62,581 nucleotides of DNA, from the NCBI GenBank assembly GCA_946493765.1, contig CAMMAZ010000005.1, forward strand, positions 1 to 62,581, written 5' to 3'. A program made the translations under genes and the position numbers. The notes under the pieces were generated by a model. The model worked only from the letters and a program-made list of their open reading frames with translations. It was not told the DNA's origin and did no database searches. Numbering within the stretch: position 1 is the first letter of the stretch; the number at the start of each line of letters is the position of its first letter. Shown here one piece after another: positions 53,392 through 60,124 of the stretch. This stretch comes from an uncultured Clostridia bacterium (GTDB lineage: Bacteria > Bacillota > Clostridia > Oscillospirales > Acutalibacteraceae).

Positions 53392-53589
53392 TTATTTATA
53401 GGGGATCAGGCGCTTGATCTGCGCGGTGTTGGTCACATCGGCAATTGCGCTTTTACGCAGATTTCTTTTCCGCTTGGTGGATTTTTTGTTGAGAATGTGC
53501 GATTTATAGGCATGCGCACGTTTCACCTTACCGGTTTTTGTGAGTTTGAAGCGTTTTTTTGCACCGGAATGCGTTTTAATCTTAGGCAT
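53392..53589 (-). CDS. rpmI: 50S ribosomal protein L35
   Basis: A 65-aa very basic protein beginning [20 protein letters not shown] and ending IKRLIPYK, as in L35. GGAGG lies upstream of the ATG. Between infC and rplT in the conserved order. Confidence 0.98.
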   Translation of the reverse strand: MPKIKTHSGAKKRFKLTKTGKVKRAHAYKSHILNKKSTKRKRNLRKSAIADVTNTAQIKRLIPYK

Positions 53590-53619
53590 TATAATTCCTC
53601 CTTCAAATTATGAAAACAG

Positions 53620-54135
53620 TTAATTTTTCTTTGGCGCTAAAAACATCAGCATATTGCGCCCTTCCATCTTCGCAGGCTTTTCCACAACGCAGAATTCCGC
53701 GCAGGCCTCCGCGAATTTTTTCATGGTTTCCAGACCGATCTCGGGATGACCCAATTCACGACCGCGAAAACGAATGGATACTTTCACCTTATCGCCGCCT
53801 TTGATAAAACGTTCGGCATGGCGCGCTTTGGTGTTAAAGTCATGCACATCGATATTCAGTCCCAGACGGATCTCTTTGACCTCGATCACTTTCTGACTTT
53901 TTCTCGCTTCCTTTTCCCGTTTTGCCTGTTCAAACCGGAACTTGCCATAGTCCATGATTTTGCAGACAGGCGGTTTTGCGTTGGGCGCGATCTTGACAAG
54001 ATCCAGATTGCTTTTTACAGCCCGATCCAGCGCTTCTTTGATCGGGAAAATGCCCAGCTGGTCGCCGTTTGACCCAATCAGTCTGACTTCCTTATCCATG
54101 ATTTCCTCATTGATGGAATGCTCTTGTTTGCTAAT
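53620..54135 (-). CDS. infC: Translation initiation factor IF-3, AUU start
   Basis: A 171-aa IF-3 with an N-terminal domain (EVRLIGSNGDQLGIFPIKEAL), a basic linker, and a C-terminal domain (IRLGLNIDVHDFNTKARHAERF, FRGREL). The start is ATT at 54135, 8 nt after GGAGGT; the reading frame begins ISKQEHSINEEIMDKEVRLIG. Non-canonical AUU is the classic infC start codon through which IF-3 limits its own translation. The open frame to 54294 lies in the leader. Confidence 0.95.
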   Translation of the reverse strand: MSKQEHSINEEIMDKEVRLIGSNGDQLGIFPIKEALDRAVKSNLDLVKIAPNAKPPVCKIMDYGKFRFEQAKREKEARKSQKVIEVKEIRLGLNIDVHDFNTKARHAERFIKGGDKVKVSIRFRGRELGHPEIGLETMKKFAEACAEFCVVEKPAKMEGRNMLMFLAPKKN

Positions 54136-54278
54136 GGTTACACACCTCCGATAATTTTTACAACAAAAAAACGGCCGAATCCAAAATTCGCCCGCAAAAA
54201 ACCGAAACGATCGGTGATCCTTTTGACCCTGACAGCGCTTGCCGCAAGGTGAGAACGGACGGTTCTTCTTTGTTGTCT
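54136..54278 (-). promoter_or_regulatory. L20-type autoregulatory leader of infC-rpmI-rplT
   Basis: About 140 nt of leader. It resembles Firmicutes L20 leaders in its position, its CACC/CGGTTTTTT-type hairpins, and a terminator (CGGCCGAAT, 54172-54180, with ATTCGCCCG, 54186-54194; one mismatch) followed on the minus strand by a T tract at 54164-54171. L20 is known to bind such leaders and cause early termination. The assignment rests on context and terminator; exact secondary structure was not computed. Confidence 0.75.
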
Positions 54279-54284
54279 TTTGGT

Positions 54285-54313
54285 ATCTTAGCACACTCTA
54301 TTTTGTTTGTCAA
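54285..54313 (-). promoter_or_regulatory. Sigma-A promoter of infC-rpmI-rplT
   Basis: On the minus strand TTGACA (54308-54313) and TAAGAT (54285-54290) are 17 nt apart. It diverges from the ribU promoter 50 nt away. Confidence 0.82.
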
Positions 54314-54364
54314 GCGTTTTTAACCGATTTTCGGCTGTTTTTTGACGATTTTTATTTTTCCCGG

Positions 54365-54393
54365 TTGACAAATACACGTTTTTGGCATATAAT
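54365..54393 (+). promoter_or_regulatory. Sigma-A promoter of ribU
   Basis: TTGACA (54365-54370) and TATAAT (54388-54393), both consensus, are 17 nt apart and lead into the FMN riboswitch. Confidence 0.85.
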
Positions 54394-54410
54394 ATTCAAA
54401 AATAAATGTG

Positions 54411-54531
54411 TCTTCAGGGCGGGGTGTGATTCCCCACCGGCGGTGATGCGGCAGATTTGCCGACAAGCCCGCGAGCGAAAGTTGAGGCGGTGAGATTCCG
54501 CGGCCGACGGTATAGTCCGGATGAAAGAAGA
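54411..54531 (+). promoter_or_regulatory. FMN riboswitch (RFN element)
   Basis: The RFN signatures are intact: AGGGCGGGGTGTGATTCCCC, ACCGGCGGTGATG, AGCCCGCGAGCG, GCGGTGAGATTCCGC, GGCCGACGGTATAGTCCGGATG. P1 closes between TCTTC (54411-54415) and GAAGA (54527-54531). FMN binding should promote the downstream terminator and shut off the riboflavin transporter gene ribU. Confidence 0.96.
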
Positions 54532-54562
54532 ACGGCAAAAAAAGAAATTGTGTGTTTTTGCG

Positions 54563-54600
54563 CCCTGAATTTGTGTGTCACAAATTCAGGGTTTTCTTTT
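54563..54600 (+). terminator. Terminator of the FMN riboswitch
   Basis: A perfect 13-bp stem (CCCTGAATTTGTG, 54563-54575, with CACAAATTCAGGG, 54579-54591) and a 3-nt loop are followed by TTTTCTTTTT. This is the expression platform before ribU. Confidence 0.92.
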
Positions 54601-54639
54601 TGCCGCTTTGCACCCTTTTGCACAAAAAGGAGAATGGAT

Positions 54640-55311
54640 ATGCAAAAAACAACCAAAAAAATCAATTTGAACCAGCTGGTCATCACTGCGCTGCTCAGCG
54701 CGCTGGCTTACTTAAGCCTGTTTGTGACCCCGATCCATGTGGCTAACTTCCTGACATTGGATATGAAAGATGCGATCATGACCATCGGGGCATTGCTGTA
54801 TGGTCCGGTCACCGGCGCTGCCATGGCGTTGATCACCTCCACACTGGAACTTGTCACCATCAGCGGCACCGGCTTTTACGGCTGGATCATGAATTTTGTT
54901 TCCAGCGCCGTTTTCTGCTGTGCGGCCGGTATCATTTATAAATACCGGCGCTCCATGTCCGGCGCTGTGATCGGGCTTTCGGTTTCGGTGGTTTCGATGA
55001 CCGCGGTCATGATGGTCATGAATCTGCTGATTACCCCGCTTTACACCGGAATGCCAAGATCGGCGATCGTGGACATGATCCCAACATTGCTGCTCCCGTT
55101 TAATCTGCTAAAAGGCATTTTGAATGCAGGTATTGCACTTTTGCTGTATAAGCCGTTATCGACTGCGCTGCACAAAACAAATCTGTCGGCGACAAATGTG
55201 CAAAATCATAAACCCCAGTCTTTAAAAAACACCATAATTGTCACGCTGGCGGCAGTCGTGCTCATCGTGGCCAGCGTGTTGCTGCTGCTCTGGCTTAGCG
55301 CCCAGCATTAA
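54640..55311 (+). CDS. ribU: Riboflavin ECF transporter substrate-binding subunit RibU
   Basis: A 223-aa integral membrane S component that captures riboflavin for a shared ECF energising module, not encoded here. NLNQLVITALLSALAYLSLF, FLTLDMKDAIMTIGALLYGP and ISGTGFYGWIMNFVSSAVF match the RibU core. The C terminus carries one extra helix. The ATG at 54640 is 7 nt after AGGAG; the ATG at 54634 is too close. Downstream of the FMN riboswitch. Confidence 0.95.
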   Translation: MQKTTKKINLNQLVITALLSALAYLSLFVTPIHVANFLTLDMKDAIMTIGALLYGPVTGAAMALITSTLELVTISGTGFYGWIMNFVSSAVFCCAAGIIYKYRRSMSGAVIGLSVSVVSMTAVMMVMNLLITPLYTGMPRSAIVDMIPTLLLPFNLLKGILNAGIALLLYKPLSTALHKTNLSATNVQNHKPQSLKNTIIVTLAAVVLIVASVLLLLWLSAQH

Positions 55312-55325
55312 AATTTTATAAGATA

Positions 55326-55353
55326 CATATTCGAATTCAAACAGGCATATCAT
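55326..55353 (+). promoter_or_regulatory. Possible sigma-E promoter of yabP
   Basis: CATATT (55326-55331) and CATATCAT (55346-55353) are separated by 14 nt, close to the sigma-E pattern (ATATT, 13-14 nt, CATACAnT). YabP and yabQ are mother-cell sigma-E genes in B. subtilis. Transcription would start near 55361. Confidence 0.5.
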
Positions 55354-55391
55354 GTACTAACTTTTAAAAAGGAGTCAATGATATGCCTGTT
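55340..55391 (+). repeat. Perfect 14-bp inverted repeat across the yabP start
   Basis: AACAGGCATATCAT (55340-55353) and ATGATATGCCTGTT (55378-55391) are exact reverse complements separated by 24 nt. The right arm contains the yabP ATG (55383) and the loop contains its ribosome site AAAAAGGAG. The left arm overlaps the -10 box of the possible sigma-E promoter. Confidence 0.85.
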
Positions 55392-55667
55392 ATTGAAGAA
55401 AAACGAACCGCAAAACTGCCGAATAATATCATCATGGAAAACCGCAAAAAAGTGATGATTTCCGGCGTGTCGCGGGTGGACAGCTTTGACGAACACACTG
55501 TGATCTTATTAACGGAGCTCGGTGAACTAACGATCAAAGGCACCGACCTGCATATCAGCCAATTGAATGTGGATTCGGGCGAACTCAATGTCACCGGAAA
55601 TATTTACGGTCTTGTCTACACCGAAGACCATCGTTCCGGCGGCTTTTTATCGAGGCTGTTTAAATAA
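55383..55667 (+). CDS. yabP: Sporulation protein YabP
   Basis: A 94-aa soluble protein needed for spore cortex formation in B. subtilis. NIIMENRKKVMISGVSRVDSFDEHTVIL and GELTIKGTDLHISQLNVDSGELNVTGNI match the YabP beta-rich domain. GGAG is 8 nt before the ATG. The stop overlaps the yabQ start by one base (TAATG). Its presence indicates an endospore former. Confidence 0.95.
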   Translation: MPVIEEKRTAKLPNNIIMENRKKVMISGVSRVDSFDEHTVILLTELGELTIKGTDLHISQLNVDSGELNVTGNIYGLVYTEDHRSGGFLSRLFK

Positions 55668-56170
55668 TGCTCAAAGACGGAAACGGCGATCTTTTAACAC
55701 TCCTTTTCGCGGCGATTTTAGGGGGTTGCCTTTGCGTGCTTTATGACATTTTCCGCATTTTGCGCAAAGCGATAAAAACCAATCTGATCGTTACTTTTAT
55801 CGAAGATCTTCTTTATTTTGCCCTTGCCGCCTATTTTACGTTTCTGCTTTTATATGTCCGCACAAAAGGCGAAATGCGCTGGTTTGTGCTACTGGGCGAA
55901 GGCGCCGGCTTTATTTTGTGCCGCTGCACACTCAGCCGCGCGATCATGGCGGTTTCGGGTTTTATCATCGGCATTTTTGTCAAAGCCAACCGGTTGCTGC
56001 ACAAATGGATTGTGCATCCGATCGCAAAAGGGATCAATGCATGTGAAAATCTGACTTTAAAAATTTTAAAAAAATCGGCAAATTTATTAAAAAAATGGTT
56101 GCAACCGGCGTCACATTTGTTGTATAATATGAAACATAGATCTAAAACGGAAAACAAACAGGATGCGTAA
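55667..56170 (+). CDS. yabQ: Spore cortex biosynthesis protein YabQ
   Basis: A 167-aa membrane protein with about three to four hydrophobic segments at residues 8-110 and a basic C-terminal region. LTLLFAAILGGCLCVLYDIFRILRK matches the YabQ N terminus. It localises to the forespore outer membrane in B. subtilis and is needed for cortex synthesis. Coupled to yabP, and followed by divIC, as in Bacillus and Clostridium. Confidence 0.93.
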   Translation: MLKDGNGDLLTLLFAAILGGCLCVLYDIFRILRKAIKTNLIVTFIEDLLYFALAAYFTFLLLYVRTKGEMRWFVLLGEGAGFILCRCTLSRAIMAVSGFIIGIFVKANRLLHKWIVHPIAKGINACENLTLKILKKSANLLKKWLQPASHLLYNMKHRSKTENKQDA

Positions 56171-56205
56171 TGCATCAATTTTTATGCCAAAAAGGATGTT
56201 TTTTA

Positions 56206-56505
56206 ATGCCGAAACGCAAAGCCAAAAAAGACAATAAAAAACAGATCATTTTTCGTGTAGCGCTGCTTTGTTTTGCCGTTTATATGATTTATGACATGAT
56301 CTCCCTGCAGGCGTCGTTGGCTGAAAATCGAAAAATTCTGAAAGAGAAACAAGCCTATATCGCCGAAAAACAGATTTCCAATGAGGAGCTTGAAAATCTA
56401 TTGGAAAGCGGTTCGGATATTGATTTGATCGAACGCGCCGCACGGGATAAACTGGATTATGTTTACGAAAACGAAGAGATTTATGAAGACAGTTCGGGAA
56501 AATAA
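56206..56505 (+). CDS. divIC: FtsB/DivIC-like septum formation initiator
   Basis: A 99-aa bitopic division protein: a short basic cytoplasmic part, one membrane helix (about residues 16-33), a coiled coil (NRKILKEKQAYIAEKQISNEELENLLE), and an extracytoplasmic tail with IERAARDKLDYVYENE. It would join the divisome with DivIB and FtsL. The ATG at 56206 follows AAAAGGATG; the frame upstream of it overlaps yabQ. Position between yabQ and the S1 gene supports the assignment. Confidence 0.9.
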   Translation: MPKRKAKKDNKKQIIFRVALLCFAVYMIYDMISLQASLAENRKILKEKQAYIAEKQISNEELENLLESGSDIDLIERAARDKLDYVYENEEIYEDSSGK

Positions 56506-56525
56506 TTTCGAGGGGGAGCGCAGGC

Positions 56526-56972
56526 TTGTCAGCAGCTTTAGAAGTGGGAAAAATCGTAGAAGGTAAGGTTACCGGTATCACAAAATTCGGCGTTTTTGTT
56601 GAAATCGAAAAAGGTGTCACGGGACTGGTGCATATTTCGGAGGTCTCGACCTCATTTGTGAATGATATTAACGAACATGTAAAAATCGGGGATCAGGTGA
56701 AGGTGAAAATCCTGCAATGTGCAGACGATGGGAAAATTTCGCTGAGTATGCGCCGCGCCATGGAAACGCAGCAACGTCCCCGGCCGTCAAAAGAACAGCG
56801 CGCCCCGCGGGTGCAGCGCTCTTTCGCCGGTTCTTATGATGCAAAACCGGCTCCGGGCAGTCTTTCCTTTGAAGATATGATGGCAAAATTTAAACAGTCA
56901 AGCGATGAAAAATTCGTGGATTTAAAGCGCAAAAACGGTGATAAACGTATATCGCGCAAAGCACACAAATAA
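56526..56972 (+). CDS. yabR: S1-domain RNA-binding protein, YabR-like
   Basis: A 148-aa protein. Residues 4-75 are a typical S1 domain (GKIVEGKVTGITKFGVFVEI, TGLVHISEVS, DQVKVKILQCADDGKISLSMR). A low-complexity Arg/Pro/Lys tail follows, ending in a short FEDMMAKFKQSSDEK helix. The start is a TTG at 56526, 8 nt after GAGGGGGAG. The same gene follows divIC in B. subtilis. Function is unknown beyond RNA binding. Confidence 0.92.
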   Translation: MSAALEVGKIVEGKVTGITKFGVFVEIEKGVTGLVHISEVSTSFVNDINEHVKIGDQVKVKILQCADDGKISLSMRRAMETQQRPRPSKEQRAPRVQRSFAGSYDAKPAPGSLSFEDMMAKFKQSSDEKFVDLKRKNGDKRISRKAHK

Positions 56973-56979
56973 ACAGGAC

Positions 56980-57012
56980 ACTCCTGCAATTTGAAATTGC
57001 AGGAGTTTTTAA
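56980..57012 (+). terminator. Terminator after yabR
   Basis: ACTCCTGCAATTT and AAATTGCAGGAGT form a near-perfect stem around a minimal loop, followed by TTTTAAG. It ends the yabP-yabQ-divIC-yabR unit. Confidence 0.85.
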
Positions 57013-57037
57013 GTAGAAAAGAAAAGGATGAATCAGA

Positions 57038-57883
57038 ATGCTTCGTGAAATCAGCTGCAAGACGATCACCGACGCTGTCGAACGGCTTTGTATCCAATCA
57101 AATAAACAGTTGCCCCACGATCTGACCGCATGCATCCGGCAGGCAGCGAACTGGGAAGAAAAACCGATTGCAAAATCCATCATGCAGGATATCTGTGAAA
57201 ATATCGACGCTGCGGCGCAGCTGGATATTCCGATCTGTCAGGACACCGGCATGGCGGTGATTTTTGCCCAAATCGGGCAGGATGTGCACATCACCGGCGG
57301 TGATTTTGAGTCGGCAGTCAACGAAGGGGTCAAAAACGGTTATCAAAACGGACTGCTTCGAAAATCCGTTGTTGCGGACCCGATCCGCCGTGGCAATACC
57401 GATACCAACACCCCTGCAATCTTACATGTGCAGATCGTGCCCGGCGACCGGCTGCAATTGACCGTTGCCCCAAAAGGATTTGGCTCGGAAAATATGAGTG
57501 GTATGAAGATGCTCACCCCCGCCGCAGATCGGGACGCTGTTTTGCAGGCGGTTGTGGACATCGTTCAAAAAGCAGGCAGCAATCCTTGTCCGCCGATGGT
57601 GGTCGGCGTTGGAATCGGCGGCGATTTTGAATATTGTGCTTATCTTGCCAAAAAAGCGCTGTGCCGTCCGGTGAGCCAGCGGCATCATGATCCGTTTTAC
57701 GCATCATTAGAAGCCGATATTTTAAACGCTGTGAATGCGCTGGACATTGGTCCGCAGGGCTTTTCCGGCAAAACAACGGCGCTCGCCGTCAATATCGAAA
57801 CCTTCCCAACGCATATCGCCGGACTGCCGGTGGCGGTCAATATCGGGTGTCATGTGACCCGGCATGCATCTGTTATTTTATAA
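57038..57883 (+). CDS. Class I fumarate hydratase alpha subunit
   Basis: A 281-aa alpha subunit of a [4Fe-4S] fumarase or tartrate dehydratase. Cluster Cys candidates are CQDTGMAV near residue 67, FEYCAYLAKKAL, and NIGCHVTRHAS at the C terminus. FGSENMSGMKML is conserved. The beta subunit, which usually follows directly, is absent: the next gene is hpf. AAAAGGATG precedes the ATG. The partner must be encoded elsewhere, or the subunit acts alone or is redundant. Confidence 0.93.
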   Translation: MLREISCKTITDAVERLCIQSNKQLPHDLTACIRQAANWEEKPIAKSIMQDICENIDAAAQLDIPICQDTGMAVIFAQIGQDVHITGGDFESAVNEGVKNGYQNGLLRKSVVADPIRRGNTDTNTPAILHVQIVPGDRLQLTVAPKGFGSENMSGMKMLTPAADRDAVLQAVVDIVQKAGSNPCPPMVVGVGIGGDFEYCAYLAKKALCRPVSQRHHDPFYASLEADILNAVNALDIGPQGFSGKTTALAVNIETFPTHIAGLPVAVNIGCHVTRHASVIL

Positions 57884-57939
57884 TTTTTAGAAATTTTATT
57901 TAAAATTCACAATTCAGACTAGCTTTTATGGAAATTATA

Positions 57940-58000
57940 TGGTATAATAAACACAAGCAAAGCGGAACAAGGTGATTCCGGCTGGGCTTACCACCTTTTT
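57940..58000 (+). promoter_or_regulatory. Extended -10 promoter and short hairpin leader of hpf
   Basis: TGGTATAAT (57940-57948) is an extended -10 box with no strong -35. About 20 nt on, AAGGTG (57969-57974) pairs with CACCTT (57992-57997), and TTTTT follows the stem, 35 nt before the hpf start. This looks like a weak terminator or attenuator. The 151-nt gap is too short for a full raiA-type RNA. Confidence 0.5.
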
Positions 58001-58034
58001 CGTTTTGTCAGTAAACTCAAAAAGGGGTATGGTT

Positions 58035-58556
58035 ATGACGATCAATTACACAGTGAAAAAAATGACATTGAAACCATCGACCAAGGACCATATTGAAAAA
58101 AAGCTGGGAAAACTCGATAAATTCTTCTCAGAAAATGCAAATGCGTCGGTGATGCTCCGATTGGAGAAAGATCGGGTGATCGCCGAACTGACCATCCGCG
58201 ACGGTTCGATGATCTACCGTGCCGAAGATTCCAGCAGCGATCTTTTGGAGGCTTTTGATAACGCGCACGACAATATCATTCGCCGCATCCGCAAACAGAA
58301 GACCAAACTTGAAAAACGCGTCCGTTTTGCTGCATTCGAGCCGGAAATGCTGCAAGAAACGGTGGAAGAGGAAGAAGGATTCCGCGTTATTAAGACCAAA
58401 AAATTTGCGGTCAAACCCTTGTCGGTCGACGAAGCCATTTTGCAAATGGAACTGCTTGGCCATCAGTTCTATGTGTTCCGCAATGAGGAAAACAATGAAA
58501 TCAACGTGGTTTATGAGCGCAACGACGGCAATTATGGCTTGATCGAGCCGCAATAA
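58035..58556 (+). CDS. hpf: Long-form ribosome hibernation promoting factor
   Basis: A 173-aa long HPF. The N-terminal RaiA domain (LKPSTKDHIEKKLGKLDKFF, VIAELTIRDGSMIYRAEDSS) binds the decoding site, and the C-terminal domain (IKTKKFAVKPLSVDEAILQM, HQFYVFRNEENNEINVVYER) dimerises to join 70S ribosomes into 100S. AAAGGGG is 7 nt before the ATG at 58035; an ATG two codons earlier is also possible. Confidence 0.96.
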   Translation: MTINYTVKKMTLKPSTKDHIEKKLGKLDKFFSENANASVMLRLEKDRVIAELTIRDGSMIYRAEDSSSDLLEAFDNAHDNIIRRIRKQKTKLEKRVRFAAFEPEMLQETVEEEEGFRVIKTKKFAVKPLSVDEAILQMELLGHQFYVFRNEENNEINVVYERNDGNYGLIEPQ

Positions 58557-58566
58557 TTGTATATAC

Positions 58567-58597
58567 AAAGCGCACAGGCAAACGCCTGTGCGCTTTT
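58567..58597. terminator. Bidirectional intrinsic terminator
   Basis: AAAGCGCACAGGC and GCCTGTGCGCTTT form a perfect 13-bp stem with an AAAC loop, followed by TT on the plus strand. It lies between convergent hpf and the phosphohexomutase gene. Confidence 0.88.
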
Positions 58598-58621
58598 TGC
58601 ATTTTGGTTTAGCAGATTTTC

Positions 58622-60100
58622 TTATTCGTCGATAAAGGTTTTCAAAACGGCAATATCCAATTGATCGCAGGTTTCAAAAAACGGCAGCAACGCTTTTGCG
58701 ATGCCTTTTGCCCCGCCCTCGTCATTGCTTTCAATGTTCAGCGGCATGATCGGATCATGCACCGACAGCCGCAGCAAAAACCAGCCGTTTTGCAAAGACA
58801 CGCGAATACCCTCGTGATTATCCGGCGCGATCGCCCACCCGTTTTCCTTTGCATAGTCCTCTAGTTTTTGAATCACATCAAGGCCATAGCTTTTAAAATC
58901 ATCCGTTTTGATTTTAAACCGCAGTTCCTTTTCATCCTTTGGTTCCTGCAACGTATCAAACAGCTGGTCGATGGTTTTCCCCTGCTGCTTTAACTGCGCC
59001 ATTTGAATGATGATTTTGGTGATCAGATAAGCGCCGTCGTCCAGAAAATAATTTTCCCTGAACGCCGCATGACCGGAGGTTTCAATGGCAAGCGGTGCGT
59101 TTATCCCTTCACGGTTTAGCCGAATCGCTTCATCGATTACGTTTTTATAGCCGCGTTTAAACCGGTGATGCTTGCCCTTCAAATCCTTTTCAATAAAGAT
59201 TTTCAGCCCGTCGGAGGTGACAGAATCGGTCACGACGACCCCGTCCTTTTCCCCTTGCAGCGCAATAGCGGCGGCAAGCGCCACAATCCTGTTGCGGTTG
59301 ATTTCCTGCCCGGCGCTGTCCACACAGCTGGCGCGGTCGACATCGGTGTCGAAAATCACGCCGAGATCGGCGTGATGCTCCACCGTCGCTTTGGACACGC
59401 TGTCCATCGCGGTCTTATCTTCCGGGTTGGGAATATGATTGGGGAACATCCCGTCCGGTTCTAAGAACTGACTGCCGGTAATGTCCGCGCCAAGCGGTTT
59501 TAACACGTCCATAGCATAAAAACCGCCGGCGCCGTTCCCGGCGTCCACCACAATTTTAAATCCCTGCAGCGGCAGTGTGCCGCCAACACTTTTGATAATC
59601 ATATCCCGCAAAATTTTTGCATAATCCTGCATGAATGCGCAAGACTCCACTGTGCCTTCGGCGGGTTCCGGTTTTGCCTCCTGATTGGCAAGTGCTAAAA
59701 TCGCATCCAGATCTTTCCCGTCGATCCCGCCGGATTTGGTGAAGAATTTCAGTCCGTTTCGGTTGAACGGATGATGGCTTGCGGTGATCTGAATCGCCGC
59801 GTCGCAACCGATGCAAACGGTTGTCATGAACATGGCCGGCGTGGAAGATAAGCCGCAATCCACCACATGCACACCAGCCTGCACCAGCGTGCTGACCACC
59901 TGTGTTTTGATTCTGTCGGCCGAAATTCTCGAATCATGGCCGACTGCAATTTTTTTACCCTGCATATCACCGAGCCAGCGCAAAAACGCCGCGGTGATAT
60001 CCCGAACCGCTTGGTCGGTCAAATTGATATGTTCCCCCGGCACGCCTTCCACCGCAACGCCGCGCACGTCGGTGCCGCTTTTCAAGTTTCGATAATCCAT
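58622..60100 (-). CDS. Phosphomannomutase/phosphoglucomutase family protein
   Basis: A 492-aa alpha-D-phosphohexomutase, a different subgroup from the 11-kb paralogue. GTDVRGVAVEG is near the N terminus, the phosphoserine loop reads TASHHPFNRNGLKFF (His where Asn is usual), the metal loop is DTDVDRAS, and ETSGHAAFRENY is the sugar-binding block. The C-terminal phosphate-binding domain reads EGIRVSLQNGWFLLRLSVHDP rather than RPSGTEP. AAAGGAG is 10 nt before the ATG at 60100; a TTG at 60109 is too close. Last gene of an operon with trpS and the aminotransferase. Confidence 0.92.
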   Translation of the reverse strand: MDYRNLKSGTDVRGVAVEGVPGEHINLTDQAVRDITAAFLRWLGDMQGKKIAVGHDSRISADRIKTQVVSTLVQAGVHVVDCGLSSTPAMFMTTVCIGCDAAIQITASHHPFNRNGLKFFTKSGGIDGKDLDAILALANQEAKPEPAEGTVESCAFMQDYAKILRDMIIKSVGGTLPLQGFKIVVDAGNGAGGFYAMDVLKPLGADITGSQFLEPDGMFPNHIPNPEDKTAMDSVSKATVEHHADLGVIFDTDVDRASCVDSAGQEINRNRIVALAAAIALQGEKDGVVVTDSVTSDGLKIFIEKDLKGKHHRFKRGYKNVIDEAIRLNREGINAPLAIETSGHAAFRENYFLDDGAYLITKIIIQMAQLKQQGKTIDQLFDTLQEPKDEKELRFKIKTDDFKSYGLDVIQKLEDYAKENGWAIAPDNHEGIRVSLQNGWFLLRLSVHDPIMPLNIESNDEGGAKGIAKALLPFFETCDQLDIAVLKTFIDE

Positions 60101-60124
60101 CGGTTGCAAACTCCTTTATCTTTT

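Noticed and set aside
57884-58034. raiA-type large structured RNA upstream of hpf
   Set aside because: The gap is only 151 nt and half of it is promoter; I saw only a short hairpin.
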